DNA of 64,000 nucleotides from Chitinispirillales bacterium (GCA_031254105.1 JAIRVB010000047.1:1-64000); one strand, 5' to 3'. Counted from the stretch's first letter, positions 1 through 8,991 are shown. Translations and numbers: made by a program. Notes: a model not told the origin generated them from the sequence alone.

Positions 1-41
1 TCCTTAGAATAAACTCGTTTTACAACTGTTTTCTTACCCAT
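1..41 (-). CDS. possible partial CDS running off the left edge (N-terminus only)
   Basis: An ATG at 41 read leftwards opens MGKKTVVKRVYSK and continues to the window edge without a stop. The start is lysine-rich. An AAGGA lies upstream, about 15 bases from the ATG, which is longer than ideal. Only 13 codons are visible, so no family can be named. It may be divergent from the gene starting at 288. Confidence 0.3.
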   Translation of the reverse strand, partial: MGKKTVVKRVYSK

Positions 42-206
42 AACATTAACCACATGTCCTTAAACATTAAATTGTACAATTAACCTTAACTTAGTGTCTA
101 CTAAATGGGGAAAACTTCAGTTGATGAAAGGATTTAACCATGGAAAACGATGGGAAACTGTAAAAGTCGGGTCGCGTACGCGTAATTATGATCACTACTA
201 AAAAAC

Positions 207-235
207 TTGAAAAAACATTATATTATATTTATAAT
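207..235 (+). promoter_or_regulatory. sigma70-type promoter of the pseudo-receiver gene
   Basis: TTGAAA (207-212) and TATAAT (230-235) are separated by exactly 17 bases. The GTG start at 288 follows with a GGAGG ribosome binding site at 276-280, giving a leader of roughly 45 bases. The hexamers and spacing are read directly; use in vivo is inferred. Confidence 0.6.
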
Positions 236-287
236 GTAGTATAGAGAATCTCACATGGGACGGATGTAGAAGCTTGGAGGCAAAAAG

Positions 288-806
288 GTGCTGAAAAAAG
301 GCGGCAGTTCAAACAATATCAGAGAACTTATTAATATTCTGGAACGCAACAGCTACAATCAGGAGGATTGGTACGTCGATGAGGATGAACTAAAACACTC
401 CGCCGATGAAGATGACGAGGATGCGGAACCTGATCTTGAAGATATCCAATTAGTAATCTTTGCCTCAGAAGGGCCATTTACGGAATCGTTTATACCGATG
501 CTGAAACAGTTTGATGTTGTTTTTTATGTAACGGATGAACCTGAAGTAGTAATAGATATATTTATGCAAAACAGTCAGATCAGACATGTCTTAATAGATA
601 TGGACAGACCCACAGATCCCAACAAAGGCATGAACGTTTTTTCTGACCTTAAAACAATAAACTCAAACCTTTTAATTCACTATTGCACAAAAAACCCTTT
701 GTCCATGGAATCGCGCAACATCCAGAGCAAGGGAGCGCATCTCATGCAAAAGCCGATTTTGCGTAAAACCGTAGAACAGTATGTTACTCAAAACTTTATG
801 AAATAA
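288..806 (+). CDS. degenerate response-regulator receiver-like protein
   Basis: This 172-aa cytosolic protein starts at GTG 288 behind GGAGG. The first ~50 residues are a highly acidic linker. Residues ~53-170 have the alternating pattern of a receiver (CheY-like) fold: a strand LVIFASEG, a central strand VLIDMD that carries an Asp where the phospho-acceptor would be, and a late QKPI matching the conserved Lys-Pro. The acidic pair normally found after the first strand is missing, so phosphorylation may not occur. There is no output domain. The gene converges on the next one, with an 11-base overlap of the 3' ends. The partner kinase is unknown; a pseudo-receiver adaptor role is inferred. Confidence 0.7.
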   Translation: MLKKGGSSNNIRELINILERNSYNQEDWYVDEDELKHSADEDDEDAEPDLEDIQLVIFASEGPFTESFIPMLKQFDVVFYVTDEPEVVIDIFMQNSQIRHVLIDMDRPTDPNKGMNVFSDLKTINSNLLIHYCTKNPLSMESRNIQSKGAHLMQKPILRKTVEQYVTQNFMK

Positions 807-1356
807 GACAAAAGCGAAAATTGAACTCAGATGTCATTTTGCGAGACTGTTTTTCGCTTTGAACAATCTTATCAAATCTACGGCGTAGATCCGGATCATT
901 TTCAAGAAGCTCATTTATTTCTAAAAACCGTTGCGCAGTAAGCCGGTACTCACTTGTAACAGAAAACATCTGTTGTTGGATTTCAAACTCTAATTCAGCT
1001 ATTCTATGTGAAATAATTCCAACGATCTCCCTCTCCTCTTCCGTAGCGTCAGACTCCGCGAACGGATCATTCTCCATATCCGCTATCTGGTTGTAGCGCT
1101 CCTTTGTTATCCCATGCTCGCTCATTATTAAAAGCAACTGCTCACGGGTATACTCTTTAAGCACTATCATGGCATTATTTACACTCAGAAAACTTGAAAG
1201 TTCCGTATCGCTGATATTATTTGCGGCATAGGATTGTGACTGATATTGAAAACCGCCGGAGGAATCAACCGACATGGGCTTAAGTGTAATAATCAGAGCT
1301 ATGGTTAACACAAAATAAAGTGATCCCCAGACAATTGTTTTTGTATACATGTTCAT
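796..1356 (-). CDS. DUF4168-like envelope protein with N-terminal membrane anchor
   Basis: The 186-aa protein has an N-terminal hydrophobic segment (residues ~8-27), consistent with an uncleaved signal anchor, so the rest is probably periplasmic. The body is helical and contains two related motifs, GITKERYNQIADMENDP and YRLTAQRFLEINELLENDP. These resemble the 'G-T-x-E-R-Y-N-x-I' plus 'NDP-L' signature I associate with DUF4168 proteins, apparently in duplicate. The function of that family is not established. The ATG at 1356 is preceded by GGGAGAATTACAA. The gene lies 240 bases downstream of a tandem repeat array on the same transcription path. Family assignment is from memory of the motif. Confidence 0.6.
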   Translation of the reverse strand: MNMYTKTIVWGSLYFVLTIALIITLKPMSVDSSGGFQYQSQSYAANNISDTELSSFLSVNNAMIVLKEYTREQLLLIMSEHGITKERYNQIADMENDPFAESDATEEEREIVGIISHRIAELEFEIQQQMFSVTSEYRLTAQRFLEINELLENDPDLRRRFDKIVQSEKQSRKMTSEFNFRFCLIS

Positions 1357-1596
1357 TTGTAATTCTCCCTGTTTCTCTATTCCCGCCGCCCAGCGAAGGC
1401 ATAAGTCAATTTTTCTTACCAGTCCCCTTTGTCATAACCACCTCCGGTAATATAAACAAGTTTCCGTCCGTTTTCGCTGGAATGACAGATGGTAGATATG
1501 TTTTTGTTACATCTCATAATACAGGGCAAGCGCAATTACTGTTCCGTAAGACAAGCGTAGATGTGTTTAAGCGAACAAATTTGAGTATAACATATG

Positions 1597-1999
1597 TTAA
1601 GCGGTAAAGTTTTTGACAATGATTATAGGGATGCATGCTTCATTGTTATCGCTACAAAAATGATAGAGCGTGCGTAACGATAATCACAATCTAAAAAATT
1701 AAGCGGTAAAGTTTTTGACAGTGATTATAGGGATGCATGTTTCATTGTTACCGTTACAAAAATGATAGAGCTTGCGTAACGATAATCACAATCTAAAAAA
1801 TTAAGCGGTAAAGTTTTTGACAGTGATTATAGGGATGCGTGTTTCATTGTGCCGTTATAAAAATGATAGAGCATGCGTAATGATAATCACAGTCTAAAAA
1901 ATTAAGCGGTAAAGTTTTGGGCGGTGATTATAGGGATGCGTGTTTCATTGTTCCTGTTACAAAAACTATAGTGCATGCGTAATGATAATCACAATCAAA
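1597..1999. repeat. four-copy ~102 bp tandem repeat with internal inverted repeats
   Basis: Units start with TTAAGCGGTAAAGTTTT at 1597, 1699, 1801 and 1902 (periods 102, 102, 101). Each contains outer arms GTGATTAT...ATAATCAC and inner arms of the CGTTAC...GTAACG type. The inner arms vary between copies (CGTTAC/GTAACG, CGTTAT/GTAATG, TGTTAC/GTAATG) in ways that keep pairing when G-U is allowed; copy 1 has one mismatch. The minus strand of each unit carries a TATAAT. The last copy supplies the stop codon of the adjacent diguanylate cyclase gene. Function unknown. Confidence 0.9.
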
Positions 2000-4271
2000 A
2001 AAGACTTTTCGCAGCGGCAGTTTCTTTTTTCTTCTTTTTTTTCTGATATAGAACAGCATCCGCCTGATTCATTATAACTTCAACATCATTTGAATCGGTA
2101 TGTAAAAATGAGACAGCGCCGATACTGGAAGCGACTTTGTAGGGTTTGCCTGAAATGCTGTTATAGTCATCAAGGTAGTTCTCAATACGTTTTTCAAATA
2201 TGTCAAACATGTCAATAGTAGTATTAAGTGTAAAGACGGTATACTCATCTCCGCCTAGGCGGGAAATGAGATCGGAATCGCGAAACGCTTTTTTGAGCGC
2301 CTCGGCCATTATTTTGATCGCGTTATCTCCCTCTTCGTGGCCGTAGGTGTCATTTATCATCTTAAGGCCGTCAAGATCGGCGAAAAAAAGAAGACCATCT
2401 TTTTTCATACGGCGCGCCACATTCAGCGCGTGGCGGGACTGGCTCAAGAAGCCGCGGCGGTTTAATAAGCCGGTGAGTTCATCGGTTTGGGAGATGCTGT
2501 TGAGTTGTTCGTTATAACTTTCAAGTTCCTCAAGTGCAACGCGCAGCCTGTCTTCAATGCTCTGGCGTGTTCTTATAAGGTTAGCTAGTTTGAGAGCGCA
2601 GCTTATCTCTACAATCAGAGATTCAAAAAGGAAAATATCGTTAAAATTATGTTCACAGACAATAAACCCTATCTGCTCGTTTTCATAAAACAATGATGAG
2701 GTTACAAGTGCAAAACGTTCATTTTCGGAGTAGAGATTACGGTCGAGGATAGATAAAACCGGCATGTTTAAACCGCACAGATCTACGGCTTTCGACAATT
2801 TACTATTATAAGCGGTAACAAGAGATATTTTTGCCGGAAACACCCAATTGGAATTAATCTTGTGTTCAACTACCTTGTCATAAAGGAAAATATAACAGCA
2901 GTGCAGTCCCATATCTTTAAGGTTAGGAATTATTGAACGCAAGGCCTCATCGCGGTTATGAACGTCGCTTATAAGCTGTGTGAGCACCCCGCGCAAATCG
3001 CGAATGTTGTTATGGTGAGCGGTCCAGCGTTTTGAATCGTTTTTGAAAAACGATTCAAGCAGCACCATCCGCGCTCTGTGAAAAAAGTCTTCAAGCCGTA
3101 TGCAATTATACATATCAAGCGATGGCAGATCCGCCTCTACTCTTGACTCTGTGATAACATCCTGCCAGGAACGGAATTTGTCTTCCCTGTCTTCGCCGAG
3201 CGTATTTACAATGTCAATAAATTCATTTACAAGAACAAATTCGTTTTTTTCATCAAACCCGCCCTGTACCGCCATTTTTACCGCTTTTTTAAGAACAGCT
3301 TTAACTTTTGAGGTAAGCGCATCGCTTTTTTCATCTTTTTGCGCGGCATAAGCGGACGCGCCGCGGGAAGCGTTTATAGAACTGATCGACTGTGAGATGC
3401 ACCCGCAGCTTTCACGCAACACCATTTTTGTAGGAAGATGAATATTATGCGGCGCGTCACCTTTAATAAGATCGCAGGCAAGTTCGACCGCCTTGTACGC
3501 CTGCTCATAAATCGGCTGGGCTACAGTTGTTAGGGATGGTGAACAGTAGTGCCCGCTCTCTACATTGTCAAAGCCAACTATCGCAATGTTTTCAGGAATT
3601 TTAATCGAACGTTTTTGAAGCTCTTCCATGGCGGCAAGAGCCATCTCATCATTAGCGGCAGCCAAAGCGTCAAACTTCACTTGTCTTATATCAAGAAATT
3701 CAGTAACGGCTTTTGCTCCCGCGTATTTGGTAAAATCACCGCTGTAAACGAGTTCAGGATCAAAAACAAGCCCGTGCTTTTCAAGAGCTTCAAGATAAAC
3801 AGAGTATCTTTCCTGAGCTTCGACGTTATTTTCAGGGCCGCTTATGTAAGCGATATTCGAATATTTGTGTTCGCTTATAACATGGTCGAGGGCATCCCTT
3901 AACCCGACTTTATTGTCGATTAATACACTGGAAACGCCCTCAAGCATAATTGACAAGCTTACAAGAGGGATTTCGTTATAGCGGCTGTAAAACGCTTTGA
4001 ACTCCTCCGCCGAGAGGAAATTTATCATCGTTCCGGTAGCGAGAATCAGTGCGTCAAGGTTATTTTTTGAGGCAAGTTCGTAAATCGCGTTGTACTGAAA
4101 CTGAAAATCGTAATGAACTTTGGGAGACTTTCCGGGAAATATAATAACATTAGCGTCATAGGCTGCCGCAGCATCTGTGATACCGCGACAGAGGGTCTGA
4201 GTATAAGAGTTCTCAAGCTCAGAGATGAAAAAACCTAACGTGGGCCGTTTTTTTCCTATATTTGTGTCCAT
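1995..4271 (-). CDS. diguanylate cyclase with LacI-type ligand-binding sensor domain
   Basis: In this 758-aa protein, residues ~10-290 form a periplasmic-binding-protein-like domain of the LacI/GalR type (RPTLGFFISELENSYTQ, then IVGFDNVESG and LTTVAQP). There is no helix-turn-helix before it and no signal peptide, so a cytosolic ligand sensor is likely. A helical and GAF-like middle follows, then a coiled segment and a C-terminal GGDEF domain (~590-745). The active site reads GGDEY at 673-677, a sequence compatible with catalysis. RDSD five residues before it matches the RxxD product-inhibition site, so synthesis of cyclic di-GMP under feedback control is expected. The C-terminus is a K6 run followed by a tail encoded at the edge of the tandem repeat. 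The ligand is unknown. Confidence 0.87.
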   Translation of the reverse strand: MDTNIGKKRPTLGFFISELENSYTQTLCRGITDAAAAYDANVIIFPGKSPKVHYDFQFQYNAIYELASKNNLDALILATGTMINFLSAEEFKAFYSRYNEIPLVSLSIMLEGVSSVLIDNKVGLRDALDHVISEHKYSNIAYISGPENNVEAQERYSVYLEALEKHGLVFDPELVYSGDFTKYAGAKAVTEFLDIRQVKFDALAAANDEMALAAMEELQKRSIKIPENIAIVGFDNVESGHYCSPSLTTVAQPIYEQAYKAVELACDLIKGDAPHNIHLPTKMVLRESCGCISQSISSINASRGASAYAAQKDEKSDALTSKVKAVLKKAVKMAVQGGFDEKNEFVLVNEFIDIVNTLGEDREDKFRSWQDVITESRVEADLPSLDMYNCIRLEDFFHRARMVLLESFFKNDSKRWTAHHNNIRDLRGVLTQLISDVHNRDEALRSIIPNLKDMGLHCCYIFLYDKVVEHKINSNWVFPAKISLVTAYNSKLSKAVDLCGLNMPVLSILDRNLYSENERFALVTSSLFYENEQIGFIVCEHNFNDIFLFESLIVEISCALKLANLIRTRQSIEDRLRVALEELESYNEQLNSISQTDELTGLLNRRGFLSQSRHALNVARRMKKDGLLFFADLDGLKMINDTYGHEEGDNAIKIMAEALKKAFRDSDLISRLGGDEYTVFTLNTTIDMFDIFEKRIENYLDDYNSISGKPYKVASSIGAVSFLHTDSNDVEVIMNQADAVLYQKKKKKKETAAAKSLF

Positions 4272-4400
4272 AAATTTACAACTTCCTCCCTAGAAATTGA
4301 GCTTTAGCCGCTGCCTGCATGCATAAGAGAGATAAAGTTACCAGTTATCGGAAAAACAAAAGATAAGGTACTTTTTTACCGGCGCTTGTCCGGAAACTAA

Positions 4401-4429
4401 ATTATATTATACTATTATTTTCAAAACAA
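4401..4429 (-). promoter_or_regulatory. putative promoter of the diguanylate cyclase gene
   Basis: Read on the minus strand, TTGTTT (4429-4424) and TATAAT (4406-4401) are 17 bases apart, about 130 bases upstream of the ATG at 4271. The surroundings are very AT-rich, so a chance match is possible. Confidence 0.45.
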
Positions 4430-4525
4430 AGTAACTATTTTATTTGATAAAAACAAGATTTTATTCAAAAAACAACTATTTTAATTAGAGGGTTTACCTC
4501 ACATATCTTATTTTCACGACATAAC

Positions 4526-4690
4526 TAGGTGGTGCGGACACAAGTTGAAATGTTTGGATTTTGAAAAGATTTTATGTTAGACAAGGAAAATTTTTGCAGG
4601 AATACTTGCAGTATTTCAAGAAAATTTAACGCCGTATAACGTAAAATATATCAAAAGACAGGCGTTTTAGACTTGTGTCCACACCACCTA
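4526..4690. mobile_element. MITE-like element between hisS promoter region and hisS
   Basis: A 165 bp stretch is bounded by 20-base inverted repeats, TAGGTGGTGCGGACACAAGT (4526-4545) and its complement at 4671-4690, with a single mismatch that would be a G-U pair in RNA. The ends begin and finish with TA, as expected for a TA target duplication of the IS630/Tc1 type. It carries no transposase and is non-autonomous if mobile. The right end stops 13 bases before the hisS ATG, leaving only the ribosome binding site AGAAGG outside. A long leader hairpin is the alternative. Confidence 0.62.
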
Positions 4691-4703
4691 AGAAGGCACA
4701 AAG

Positions 4704-6002
4704 ATGGCTGCTCCAGCGCAAGGCCCCAAGGGCACACGTGATTTTTATCCCGAAGATATGGCTTTTCAGCAATATATTTTCGATTCATGGCACTCAAGCT
4801 GCAAAAAATACGGCTTTGAACAGTATGAGGGGCCGATGTTTGAGCACCTTGAGATCTATACACAAAAATCAGGCGATGAAATTGAAAAACAACTATATAC
4901 GTTTGAAGACAAAGCCGGAAGAAAAATCGCGCTTCGCCCCGAACTCACCCCCACTCTCGCCCGCATGGCAGCCGCCGGAGGCACTAATCTGAAACGGCCT
5001 GTGCGCTGGTACTCCATTTCACGTCTCTTCAGATACGAAAAAATGCAAAAAGGGCGGCTTCGCGAATTTATCCAGCTCAACATGGATATCCTTGGCGTAG
5101 AAGAAACCGCAGCCGACGCGGAACTTATCGCCGCGAGCATAGACACAATGAGGGCATTTGGGTTCAACCAGGATGATTTTAAAGTTCGAATATCAAGCCG
5201 CACTCTGCTGGAAGAACTGTTTTTACAAAGCGGAGTAGAACGCGGTCAGTTAAAAGCGCTTTACGCATTGCTTGACAAAAAGAATAAAATCAGCGCGGAT
5301 GTTTTTTCAACTGAGCTGTCGGGCATCGTTGCGCATGAAACTGTCCGCAAAAAAATAGATGAACTGTTTAGCAGCCGCACTCTTAATGATGTCGAACAAA
5401 TTTTTGGGACAGACTTCACCTCACTGAAACAGTTAAAGCAGCTCTTCTCACTGCTTGACGCTTACGGTTTGGACAGTTACGCGGTATTTGACATCGGAAT
5501 TGTAAGAGGGCTTGCCTATTATACGGGGATTGTATTTGAACTTTTTGATGTAAAAGGAAACTTACGAGCTATAGCGGGCGGAGGCAGATACGATAACCTT
5601 GTAAAACTCTACGGCGGCCCGCAAACCCCTGCGGTCGGATTCGCAGTGGGTGACGTTGTACTGGGAGAACTCCTGAAGTCAAAAGGTATAGCCCCCCCCC
5701 AGCCTCCCCGAAGCGATCTGTTTCTTATATCAATTGACAACGATTCATATACGAAAATTATCAGTACCGCTCAAAAGCTGAGAAATATGGGTATCTCGTG
5801 TGAATTTTCTCTTAAAGAAAACTCAAACATAGGTAAACAGCTAAAACTAGCAAATAACGCGCGTTCGCGCTTTGCCCTGTTTATTGGGGGTGAGGAAGCG
5901 ACCCTGGGAAAAATGAGGCTCAAAAACTTGATTGACGGCAGTGAAGAACTGGTAGATGTTGATAAGATTGAACCAACGCTTAAGACCCGTATGGTGTTTT
6001 AA
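4704..6002 (+). CDS. hisS: histidyl-tRNA synthetase
   Basis: This 432-aa class II aminoacyl-tRNA synthetase charges tRNA-His with histidine in the cytosol. Visible motifs are the N-terminal KGTRDFYPEDM, the class II motif 2 region RLFRYEKMQKGRLREF, the histidine-specific LAYYTGIVFE, and motif 3 AGGGRYDNLV. The C-terminal ~90 residues form the anticodon-binding domain (FLISIDNDSYTKIISTAQKL onward). Length matches bacterial HisRS. The ATG at 4704 is preceded by AGAAGG at a good distance. The upstream MITE-like element ends just before this site, so hisS expression may depend on sequences in or beyond the element. No T-box features are seen. Confidence 0.97.
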   Translation: MAAPAQGPKGTRDFYPEDMAFQQYIFDSWHSSCKKYGFEQYEGPMFEHLEIYTQKSGDEIEKQLYTFEDKAGRKIALRPELTPTLARMAAAGGTNLKRPVRWYSISRLFRYEKMQKGRLREFIQLNMDILGVEETAADAELIAASIDTMRAFGFNQDDFKVRISSRTLLEELFLQSGVERGQLKALYALLDKKNKISADVFSTELSGIVAHETVRKKIDELFSSRTLNDVEQIFGTDFTSLKQLKQLFSLLDAYGLDSYAVFDIGIVRGLAYYTGIVFELFDVKGNLRAIAGGGRYDNLVKLYGGPQTPAVGFAVGDVVLGELLKSKGIAPPQPPRSDLFLISIDNDSYTKIISTAQKLRNMGISCEFSLKENSNIGKQLKLANNARSRFALFIGGEEATLGKMRLKNLIDGSEELVDVDKIEPTLKTRMVF

Positions 6003-6039
6003 TATTCTTAACAAATGTTACACACAGTACGGTATTTTC

Positions 6040-6070
6040 CTGTGCCGTCATCCCGCGAAGGCGGCAGATA
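6040..6070. repeat. dispersed GTCATCCCGCGAAGGCGG-type repeat
   Basis: GCCGTCATCCCGCGAAGGCGGCAG shares its core with a perfect palindrome at 18275-18294 and with variants near 1380 and 18150. All are intergenic. They are probably short extragenic palindromes scattered through the genome. Confidence 0.5.
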
Positions 6071-6242
6071 CATTGCTATTATCTCTTTTCAACCCAGAAA
6101 CAAAAGCAATAGGCCGTGACGTGAGAGACAAGTAGTCTGCGTAACATCCGTTATTAATATCTTCTCCCGAACTGCCTCAAATTCGACTTAACATAAGGAC
6201 AAAGGCGTTCTGGAACCGCCTACTGAACGGCGGCTCCTATCA

Positions 6243-7940
6243 TCATATAAGCTGGATATCCTCAAGTGGATCTAACTCAAAATGCTCCGCCCACTCTTTC
6301 CAAAAACTGTATTTTTCTATCATCTCCTCATATTTGTTCTTATAATTTATATATTTTTCCCGCAAGTTGAGATGTTTTGCGCATATGGCGGCGAAGTAGT
6401 AGGCGAAGGCGTGGGTGTCTAACGCAAAATTTATAACTTGTTCAAAATGCAGTAACGCGATCTCATAATTTCCTGTTCTTAAATCATAGTTTTTTACAAA
6501 ATTTACATACATGTTTATTTCATATGTCTTTTTTTCGATGTATTGAGGATCAAAATCAGGTGTAGTTATCATAGCTCTGTAGAAATTCATACGGTATATA
6601 TCTAAATTTTTGGGCAAATAATCATTTTTTTTACAGATCTCAAAAAGCTCGCTTCCGGGTAACGGCGATGCAATAAAAAAAACATACCAACTGCATCCCA
6701 GCACCAACATATTTTCCACGCCTTTATCAATGGATTCTTTTGTTTCTCCAGGAAGTCCTACCAATATATTGGATATAACGATGAGTCCTTCATCTCTTAA
6801 AAGCTTTATAGCTTTCTTAGCCATATCCAAATTACCAGGCTTATGTATAATATCTTTTAGGGTTTTTTCGTTGGCATTTTCAACTGCAATAAGGATTTTT
6901 TTAATCCCCGCTCTCTTAAGCAGTTTAGCTATCTCTTCATTAACAGAGAAAAATGCTATATATCCTACATCTGCCGGAATTTTGTTTTCAATCATAAATT
7001 CCAATACTTCAATTGCGCGCTCTTTTTTGGATAAAAAATGATCATCACTAAAAAGGAAATGATCAACACCCCATTTTTCACGGTAGTATAAAACATCCTG
7101 TTTTATTCGCAATATACTGTACTCCCTTATTTTATGGCCATGCACGTTATGAGAGGCGCAAAAAACACATTTTCCGGGACATCCTCTTGTAGTGAACATT
7201 GCGAATTGATGTCTGTTATCATTACCCAGTACTGAGAAATGATCATAATTATAGTTTTCATACTCAGGCTTTCTAACAATCAAATCAAAATCATATGGAG
7301 GAATTTCATCCAAATCATATAACAAATTATTGATCGGTTTAAAATTTTTGTTGCTTAAAATTTTTTTCTTGGTTATCCAACTGTTGTTTTCCTGAAGATA
7401 TGTTATTTGATTCTTTTCTTCAATAGCATTTATCAATTCCAGGAAAGGTTTTTCCCCCTCACCAAAGCAGATAGCGTTTATCTCTTCCCCATGCGCAAAT
7501 ATATCCTCATAGCAAGAAGATGGCAAATGCCCCCCACAGGCAATAAGACTTTCAACATATTTATTTCTAAGAAAATCCGCCAGAGGATTTAAATCCCAAA
7601 AATTGCTGGAAAACAAAGCTGAAATTCCAATTACATCGGGAATAAACTCATCAATTTCTGAAAGACAATATTCCCAAAATGCTTCTCTATTTATTGGAGA
7701 GATATCTCTTTCAAATTTGTTCGCAAATGCTCCTATACTAATATTGAAATCAAGAATTCTTATATTTACCGATGGCTTATGCCGCTGCATATAAGCCGAA
7801 ATTGATAGTAATCCATTCGGGTAAAGAAGATTTATTTTATTTAATTTACGGCTTTTATCTTCCTTCCCTTTAAGTTTATTGACTTTTACGATATCATAGA
7901 AATCTCCGTGTAATGGCATAATAAATAAAATATTCATCAT
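6243..7940 (-). CDS. B12-binding-type radical SAM protein
   Basis: This 565-aa protein has an N-terminal (~1-180) Rossmann-like region typical of B12-binding radical SAM proteins (PDVIGISALFSS, SLIACGGHLPS, ICFGEGE). The usual cobalamin-ligand His motif is not obvious. A radical SAM domain follows with Cys254, Cys258 and Cys261 in CPGKCVFC, which would bind the 4Fe-4S cluster. It continues through FSDDHFL, ILIAVENANEKTL and ISNILVGLPGETKESI. The last ~90 residues look like one or two TPR-like helical pairs. Related proteins act on lipids, antibiotics or tRNA; the substrate here cannot be read. The gene is visibly AT-richer than its neighbours, as is the next gene, which may indicate later acquisition. 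Confidence 0.85.
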   Translation of the reverse strand: MMNILFIMPLHGDFYDIVKVNKLKGKEDKSRKLNKINLLYPNGLLSISAYMQRHKPSVNIRILDFNISIGAFANKFERDISPINREAFWEYCLSEIDEFIPDVIGISALFSSNFWDLNPLADFLRNKYVESLIACGGHLPSSCYEDIFAHGEEINAICFGEGEKPFLELINAIEEKNQITYLQENNSWITKKKILSNKNFKPINNLLYDLDEIPPYDFDLIVRKPEYENYNYDHFSVLGNDNRHQFAMFTTRGCPGKCVFCASHNVHGHKIREYSILRIKQDVLYYREKWGVDHFLFSDDHFLSKKERAIEVLEFMIENKIPADVGYIAFFSVNEEIAKLLKRAGIKKILIAVENANEKTLKDIIHKPGNLDMAKKAIKLLRDEGLIVISNILVGLPGETKESIDKGVENMLVLGCSWYVFFIASPLPGSELFEICKKNDYLPKNLDIYRMNFYRAMITTPDFDPQYIEKKTYEINMYVNFVKNYDLRTGNYEIALLHFEQVINFALDTHAFAYYFAAICAKHLNLREKYINYKNKYEEMIEKYSFWKEWAEHFELDPLEDIQLI

Positions 7941-8319
7941 CTATCCTTTCCTTTGTATGTTTTCTATTCTAAATCCTTATGTCAAAAATACAAACAAACT
8001 ATCGCCATGTAAAATACTACAATAAAGTAATACACAGTGCTTTTCAGAGTAATATCTCATTAAGTCCATGGCATTAATCTATTAAAAAATTAGTTTTTAA
8101 AGATGTCAATAAACTATATTACAAATGTTATTCTCCACCACAGATAAAAACACCAAAAAATCAACCTAAAAATAATTCTTTTCAGCAGAAACTATTGTTT
8201 TAAGAACGTGGTTATTTTTTTATACAGGTAAAATAACTTTAGATTAAGAAAATGTACACTGCAGTTAATAAGATAACAGGAAAGTATTTCATAATCTATT
8301 AATTTCCAAGGAGGGTTTT
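7941..8319. other. gene-free divergent spacer, AT-rich
   Basis: This spacer separates the divergent radical SAM gene and the kinase-like membrane protein. It is AT-rich and has no convincing ORF, RNA gene or repeat. A ribosome binding site AAGGAGG at 8308-8314 marks the start of the downstream gene. Confidence 0.6.
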
Positions 8320-8991
8320 ATCAAGACATTAATCGGGATTGTACTATCAATTATTTACTATTTCGGTATTGGAATAATTATACAAAAATTCTTCAAGAAT
8401 GAAAATGTCAGAAGAAAATTAGCGCATATATTTGCAGGTATATTGTGGTCATTTCCATTATACTTTTTCGACAAATTAAATTTTGCCATTATTCCATTTT
8501 TATTTTTTACTTTGCTCAATTACATTGCCACTAAAGACAATGGTATTTTTCGTGGATTGTTAAGATCCAGCGGCAATAAAAACAGGTTAGGGGTTATCCT
8601 CTACCCGCTATCGCTTACACTTATTTTAATTGTATCGTTTGCTGTATCAAACAGCGCTGCTTTAGGTGGTATTGGTGTTATTACAATGGCTTTCGGCGAT
8701 GGATTCGCTTCGCTGATCGGTCAAAAATACCCTTTAAAAACATTTTCTGTCGGTAATAATACAAAATCTATTTTTGGAAGTTTAAGCATGTTTGCGGTTT
8801 CAATGATATTTTTATCGATTTATATTACATTATTTAAAATAGATGTACCGCCGTTCATGTCAATTACAACACTGTGTTTTGTTTTAGCTTTAGCCGCGAC
8901 TGTTACAGAAATGGTGACACCGTCTGATTTTGATAATTTGTCCGTTCCTTTAGTTACATTGGGTTGTTACCTGCTTTTACTTTCTTTGTAA
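8320..8991 (+). CDS. dolichol/phytol kinase-like (CTP-dependent) membrane protein, apparent ATC start
   Basis: A reading frame of 223 codons encodes ~6-7 hydrophobic segments. Near the N-terminus it has VRRKLAHIFAG, the signature of the dolichol kinase / phytol kinase / phosphatidate cytidylyltransferase-like group. Later come FGDGFASLIGQ and the TVTEM...SDFDNLSVP segment seen in that group, where they surround the nucleotide site. The first conventional start in frame (TTG 8443) would remove the conserved RKLAHIFAG. A strong AAGGAGG lies at 8308-8314, five bases before ATC at 8320, which would give M-KTLIGIVL. I therefore place the start there, although a point mutation or sequence error at an ATG is equally possible. 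It probably phosphorylates a polyprenol-type lipid; the substrate is unknown. Confidence 0.72.
   Translation: MKTLIGIVLSIIYYFGIGIIIQKFFKNENVRRKLAHIFAGILWSFPLYFFDKLNFAIIPFLFFTLLNYIATKDNGIFRGLLRSSGNKNRLGVILYPLSLTLILIVSFAVSNSAALGGIGVITMAFGDGFASLIGQKYPLKTFSVGNNTKSIFGSLSMFAVSMIFLSIYITLFKIDVPPFMSITTLCFVLALAATVTEMVTPSDFDNLSVPLVTLGCYLLLLSL

Noticed and set aside
1597-1999. Second promoter array, by analogy with 44.3 kb
   Set aside because: Each unit has a minus-strand TATAAT but no acceptable -35 at 16-19 bases, so promoter function is not supported.
4272-4703. T-box riboswitch upstream of hisS
   Set aside because: No specifier-loop or conserved T-box sequence; the visible structure is explained by terminal inverted repeats of a 165-bp element.
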